Origin: an uncultured Erysipelotrichaceae bacterium
GTDB taxonomy: Bacteria > Bacillota_I > Bacilli_A > Erysipelotrichales > Erysipelotrichaceae
Length of the DNA: 7,993 nt
Direction of reading: 5' to 3'
NCBI GenBank assembly: GCA_902796465.1
Contig: CADBPK010000196.1
Span: forward strand, 1-7,993
In this document: piece by piece, positions 5,683 through 7,993 of the stretch
Layout of the letters: each line of letters opens with the position of its first letter
Numbering within the stretch: position 1 is the first letter of the stretch
Made by a program: the position numbers and the translations under genes
Notes under the pieces: model-generated
Seen by the model: the letters and a program-made list of their open reading frames with translations, nothing else
Told to the model about the DNA's origin: nothing
Databases searched by the model: none

Positions 5683-6588
5683 ATGAAAAAATATCTTGCC
5701 GTTGATCTCGGCGGAACAGCCATCAAATACGGAGTCATTACAGAAGATCTGCAGTTTGTCATGAAAGACAAGGTGCCTTCCCGCTGCGATTCCTGGGAAT
5801 TGTTTCTGGAAGATCTGAAAAAGATCTATGACGAGCATGGTGAAGGTTGCGAAGGCATGGCGATCTCCATGCCCGGTGTCATTGACAGAAGAAAAGGATT
5901 TGCCCATACCGGAGGCGCCTACAAATGGGTCAAACAGATGCCGGTCGCCATTAATCTGCAGGAAGCCCTCGGGATTCCTGTCACCATCTGCAACGACGCC
6001 AAGGCAGCAGCACTTGCGGAGATCGGCTTCGGCAATCTGAAGGACATCCGCAACGCTGTGGCGATCATTCTCGGAACCGGCATCGGCGGCGCGATCGTCA
6101 TCAACTGGAACCTTGTCGACGGAAGCCATTACTCCTCCGGAGAGTTCTCCTTCCTGCGTGAAGATGTGCGTGAAAGGGAAAAAGGTTCTGATTTCTTTGC
6201 TTTCACCAATGGTGTCATGGGTCTCAAAAACGCGATCAAAGAAGCTTCAGGTCTGGAAAACATCGACGGTCTGGAAGCATTCCGCCTGATCAAGGAAGAA
6301 GGAAATGAACAGGTACTGCAGGGCGTCAAGGACTTCTGCTGGTATCTGGCATTCCATATCTACAACCTGCAGGCTGTACTCGACGCGGATCGCTTCGTCA
6401 TCGGCGGCGGCATCTCGAATGAACCGATGTTCATCGACCTCGTCAAGGAAGCTGTTGAAAAGAAATTTGCGACTGCCCTGGCACCGGCGATCCCAATGCC
6501 GGAGATCATGGTCTGCAAATACCAGAGCGACGCCAACCTGATCGGTGCTGTATACAATTTCCAGCAGATCATGGAAGACGCAGCCTGA
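5683..6588 (+). CDS. ROK family sugar kinase (glucokinase/glycoside kinase-like), without the ROK zinc motif
   Basis: The 301 aa protein has the actin-like sugar kinase fold of the ROK family. The N-terminal phosphate motif is DLGGTAIK (8-15), the catalytic base is probably Asp105 in ICNDAKAAALAE, the second nucleotide loop is ILGTGIGGAIV (129-139), the substrate-side Gly-Glu is at 153-154 (SSGEFSF), and GGGIS (241-245) is the C-terminal glycine motif. The canonical CxCGxxGCxE zinc motif expected after the Gly-Glu is missing, as in a minority of ROK kinases such as the BglK type. No DNA-binding helix-turn-helix precedes the kinase domain, so it is an enzyme rather than a NagC/XylR-type repressor. 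Glucose, another hexose or a phosphorylatable glycoside are all possible substrates, and neighbours give no clue. AAAGGA lies six bases before the ATG. An extended -10 promoter lies upstream and a hairpin terminator downstream, so it is a one-gene unit. Confidence 0.92.
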   Translation: MKKYLAVDLGGTAIKYGVITEDLQFVMKDKVPSRCDSWELFLEDLKKIYDEHGEGCEGMAISMPGVIDRRKGFAHTGGAYKWVKQMPVAINLQEALGIPVTICNDAKAAALAEIGFGNLKDIRNAVAIILGTGIGGAIVINWNLVDGSHYSSGEFSFLREDVREREKGSDFFAFTNGVMGLKNAIKEASGLENIDGLEAFRLIKEEGNEQVLQGVKDFCWYLAFHIYNLQAVLDADRFVIGGGISNEPMFIDLVKEAVEKKFATALAPAIPMPEIMVCKYQSDANLIGAVYNFQQIMEDAA

Positions 6589-6609
6589 TACGTCCGGACA
6601 TACTACGCA

Positions 6610-6638
6610 AAAACAGAAGGAATCGTTCCTTCTGTTTT
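6610..6638. terminator. Bidirectional intrinsic terminator between the ROK kinase and hydrolase genes
   Basis: AAAACAGAAGGAA (6610-6622) and TTCCTTCTGTTTT (6626-6638) form a perfect 13-bp stem with a TCG loop. The flanking A and T runs serve as U-tracts on both strands. It lies in the 59-base gap between the two converging stop codons. Confidence 0.85.
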
Positions 6639-6647
6639 CTTGTGCTT

Positions 6648-7682
6648 CTATTTTGTCTTTTCGAGCAGATCCGTGCACATCCATTCAGTGAACTTCTTAT
6701 TCTCCTCCACATGCGGTGAATGCGCGGAATTCTCAAATACGATGAATTCCTTCGGTTCTTCCCCGCCGAGACTGTCATAATAGTCTTTCGCGGCGCCGAT
6801 CGAGGTCATGTGATCATATTTCCCCATCAGGAAGAAAGCCGGGATCGGATATGACTTTACGATATCCGTCAGCGGTTTTTTCATTGCCTGCATGGCAAGC
6901 GGATATGCATAGCGCATAGCACCGTAGAAGAACTTGATGCCGTCTGTTATGTTATATTCCGGCCCTGTCATAACATTCATCATAAAATCACGGCCGGCAT
7001 GGGTCTCTTCACGCTCCGCGAATTTGTACTTGCGCACATATTTCCGCGGGCAGATCGCATCGCCTTTTTCCACCTTCGGACGTACCTTCTCCAAGGCTTT
7101 CACATCCTTTTTATTGCCCGCTTCCTTTGCTGCCTCAATGCACGCATCAACGGATTCCATCTCCGCTTTCACCATGTCGGACATCTGGCCGATGCCGATA
7201 TAGGCTTTGTAGTACAGGGAATCCTTATGCACTGCCTGTGAGGCAAGGTACGTGCCGTAGGAATGACCCAGGATGTACACTTTTTCCTGATTCAGGTAAT
7301 AACAGATATAGGCTGTCAGGGCAAGCAGGTCATTCACATGAACATCTGCCGTCAGTTTTGAATAATCCTTCAGGAATTCGAGCGATTTTCCTGCCCCGCG
7401 CTGGTCATAATGCACGATGGTAAAGTGTTCCTCGAGTTCCTTTTCATACTTCTTGATGATCGGGATATCGGTGCCGCACGGTCCCCCGGTCACGCACAGC
7501 AGAACCGGGTTCCTGCGGTCTTTTCCGCGGATCATGACTGCGAGTTTTGTATCATTGATGGGAACTTTGCGCATCTCATAGATCGCCTGTTCCCCGTCAA
7601 TTTTCGTTGTATGACCCTTTGCGGCCATCCTGTAGAGAACCAGAGCGGCCGGCGGCAGCAGCATCAGTTTTCTGAACATCAT
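6648..7682 (-). CDS. Alpha/beta hydrolase, proline iminopeptidase-like, with N-terminal hydrophobic segment
   Basis: The 344 aa protein belongs to the alpha/beta-hydrolase fold. The likely triad is Ser141 in the nucleophile elbow GHSYGT, Asp290 in LMGKYDHMT and His321 in ENSAHSPHVEE. The order and the HYDQRGAGKS string (91-100) match proline iminopeptidases and related peptidases/esterases. The oxyanion motif, normally HGGPG, reads TGGPCG (65-70), with Thr for His and Cys for the last Gly. A helical cap region (about 165-270) separates the nucleophile from the acid residue. Residues 6-19 are hydrophobic and could be a short membrane anchor, so the enzyme may be membrane-associated rather than soluble. 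The ATG at 7682 follows AAAGGA by a normal distance. A second ATG immediately follows. The gene begins four bases after the stop of the preceding gene, so the two are probably co-transcribed. Substrate is unknown. Confidence 0.88.
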   Translation of the reverse strand: MMFRKLMLLPPAALVLYRMAAKGHTTKIDGEQAIYEMRKVPINDTKLAVMIRGKDRRNPVLLCVTGGPCGTDIPIIKKYEKELEEHFTIVHYDQRGAGKSLEFLKDYSKLTADVHVNDLLALTAYICYYLNQEKVYILGHSYGTYLASQAVHKDSLYYKAYIGIGQMSDMVKAEMESVDACIEAAKEAGNKKDVKALEKVRPKVEKGDAICPRKYVRKYKFAEREETHAGRDFMMNVMTGPEYNITDGIKFFYGAMRYAYPLAMQAMKKPLTDIVKSYPIPAFFLMGKYDHMTSIGAAKDYYDSLGGEEPKEFIVFENSAHSPHVEENKKFTEWMCTDLLEKTK

Positions 7683-7686
7683 GATC

Positions 7687-7993
7687 TCATCCTTTCCGGA
7701 TATAATCGGCGACGATCATACCGCTTTCCAGCTGTACCCCGACCAGACGTTTAATATCAACGACGGAGTACTGGGTCGCTTCTTCCACCTCTTTGGAGAG
7801 ATCCAGCAGGATCTGTTCCATTTCCGCAATGATCCCGTTCAGCATCTCTTCTTCCTTCGTGCCGGGACGTCTGTCACGCTCGAATTTAGCGCCGCGGATC
7901 AGGGAGCCCCATGACAGCATCTGGTAAAAGCGTGTCACGATCAGGTTATCGAATTCTTCGGATACCTTGCACGGCTTTTCATTATCCTTGTTC
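7687..7993 (-). CDS. Hypothetical protein, C-terminal 101 residues (partial, cut by right edge)
   Basis: The minus-strand frame is open from the right edge to a TGA at 7687-7689, giving 101 codons and no visible start; a GTG at 7938 is in frame but need not be the start. I do not recognise the family. The visible part is predominantly alpha-helical and charged, with a soluble helix-rich pattern (for example EEEMLNGIIAEMEQILLDLSK), no membrane segment and no obvious catalytic motif, ending MIVADYIRKG. That it is real is supported by the uninterrupted frame and by the four-base gap to the alpha/beta hydrolase, whose ribosome binding site lies inside its final codons. It is probably the upstream member of a two-gene or longer operon. 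Function unknown. Confidence 0.7.
   Translation of the reverse strand, partial: NKDNEKPCKVSEEFDNLIVTRFYQMLSWGSLIRGAKFERDRRPGTKEEEMLNGIIAEMEQILLDLSKEVEEATQYSVVDIKRLVGVQLESGMIVADYIRKG

Noticed and set aside
5641..6129. Minus-strand open frame of 162 codons opposite the ROK kinase start
   Set aside because: It is antisense to the conserved ROK N-terminus and overlaps the kinase promoter and ribosome binding site.
1..7993. CRISPR arrays, insertion sequences, attachment sites, tRNA or rRNA genes, riboswitches
   Set aside because: No regularly spaced repeats, transposase or integrase motifs, cloverleaf-like blocks or long structured leaders were seen; intergenic gaps are all under 140 bases.

Overview
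The window looks like ordinary chromosome from a low-to-moderate GC Firmicute. The FtsEX proteins, the secreted coiled-coil hydrolase activator, the YitT and VanZ families and the purine-rich AGGAGG-type ribosome binding sites all point there. The two-cysteine N-terminus of the coiled-coil protein, as I remember such proteins, and the gene mix suggest Erysipelotrichia, but that is inference. I see no insertion sequence, phage gene, CRISPR array, tRNA or rRNA, and no base-composition break suggesting recent transfer.

Layout. On the minus strand from 3031 down to the left edge lies a probable operon: a YitT-family membrane protein, ftsE, ftsX, and a secreted PcsB/EnvC/CwlO-like coiled-coil protein cut by the window edge. 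ftsE and ftsX overlap, and ftsX and the activator share an ATGA junction. In the established model FtsE (ATPase) and FtsX (membrane protein with a large outer loop) control an extracytoplasmic peptidoglycan-hydrolase activator, so these three genes form one cell-wall remodelling machine. A VanZ-like membrane protein gene (plus strand, 3091-3537) diverges from yitT. It converges on a large cytoplasmic S9 prolyl-oligopeptidase-type peptidase gene (minus, 3572-5548), with one symmetric hairpin between them.

The peptidase gene diverges from a ROK-family sugar kinase gene (plus, 5683-6588). That gene converges, again across a symmetric hairpin, on an alpha/beta hydrolase gene of the proline-iminopeptidase type (minus, 6648-7682). 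Four bases upstream of the hydrolase lies the 3' end of an unrecognised gene that runs off the right edge.

Regulatory layout is the most interesting part. Both divergent intergenic regions have readable promoters dominated by strong -10 boxes and no good -35 box. In the yitT/vanZ region the -10 boxes sit so close to the ATGs that both messages are predicted to be leaderless or nearly so. In the peptidase/kinase region the two promoters are near copies of each other facing outward. Gene order and families are otherwise conventional, and I did not find a convincing undescribed multi-gene system.
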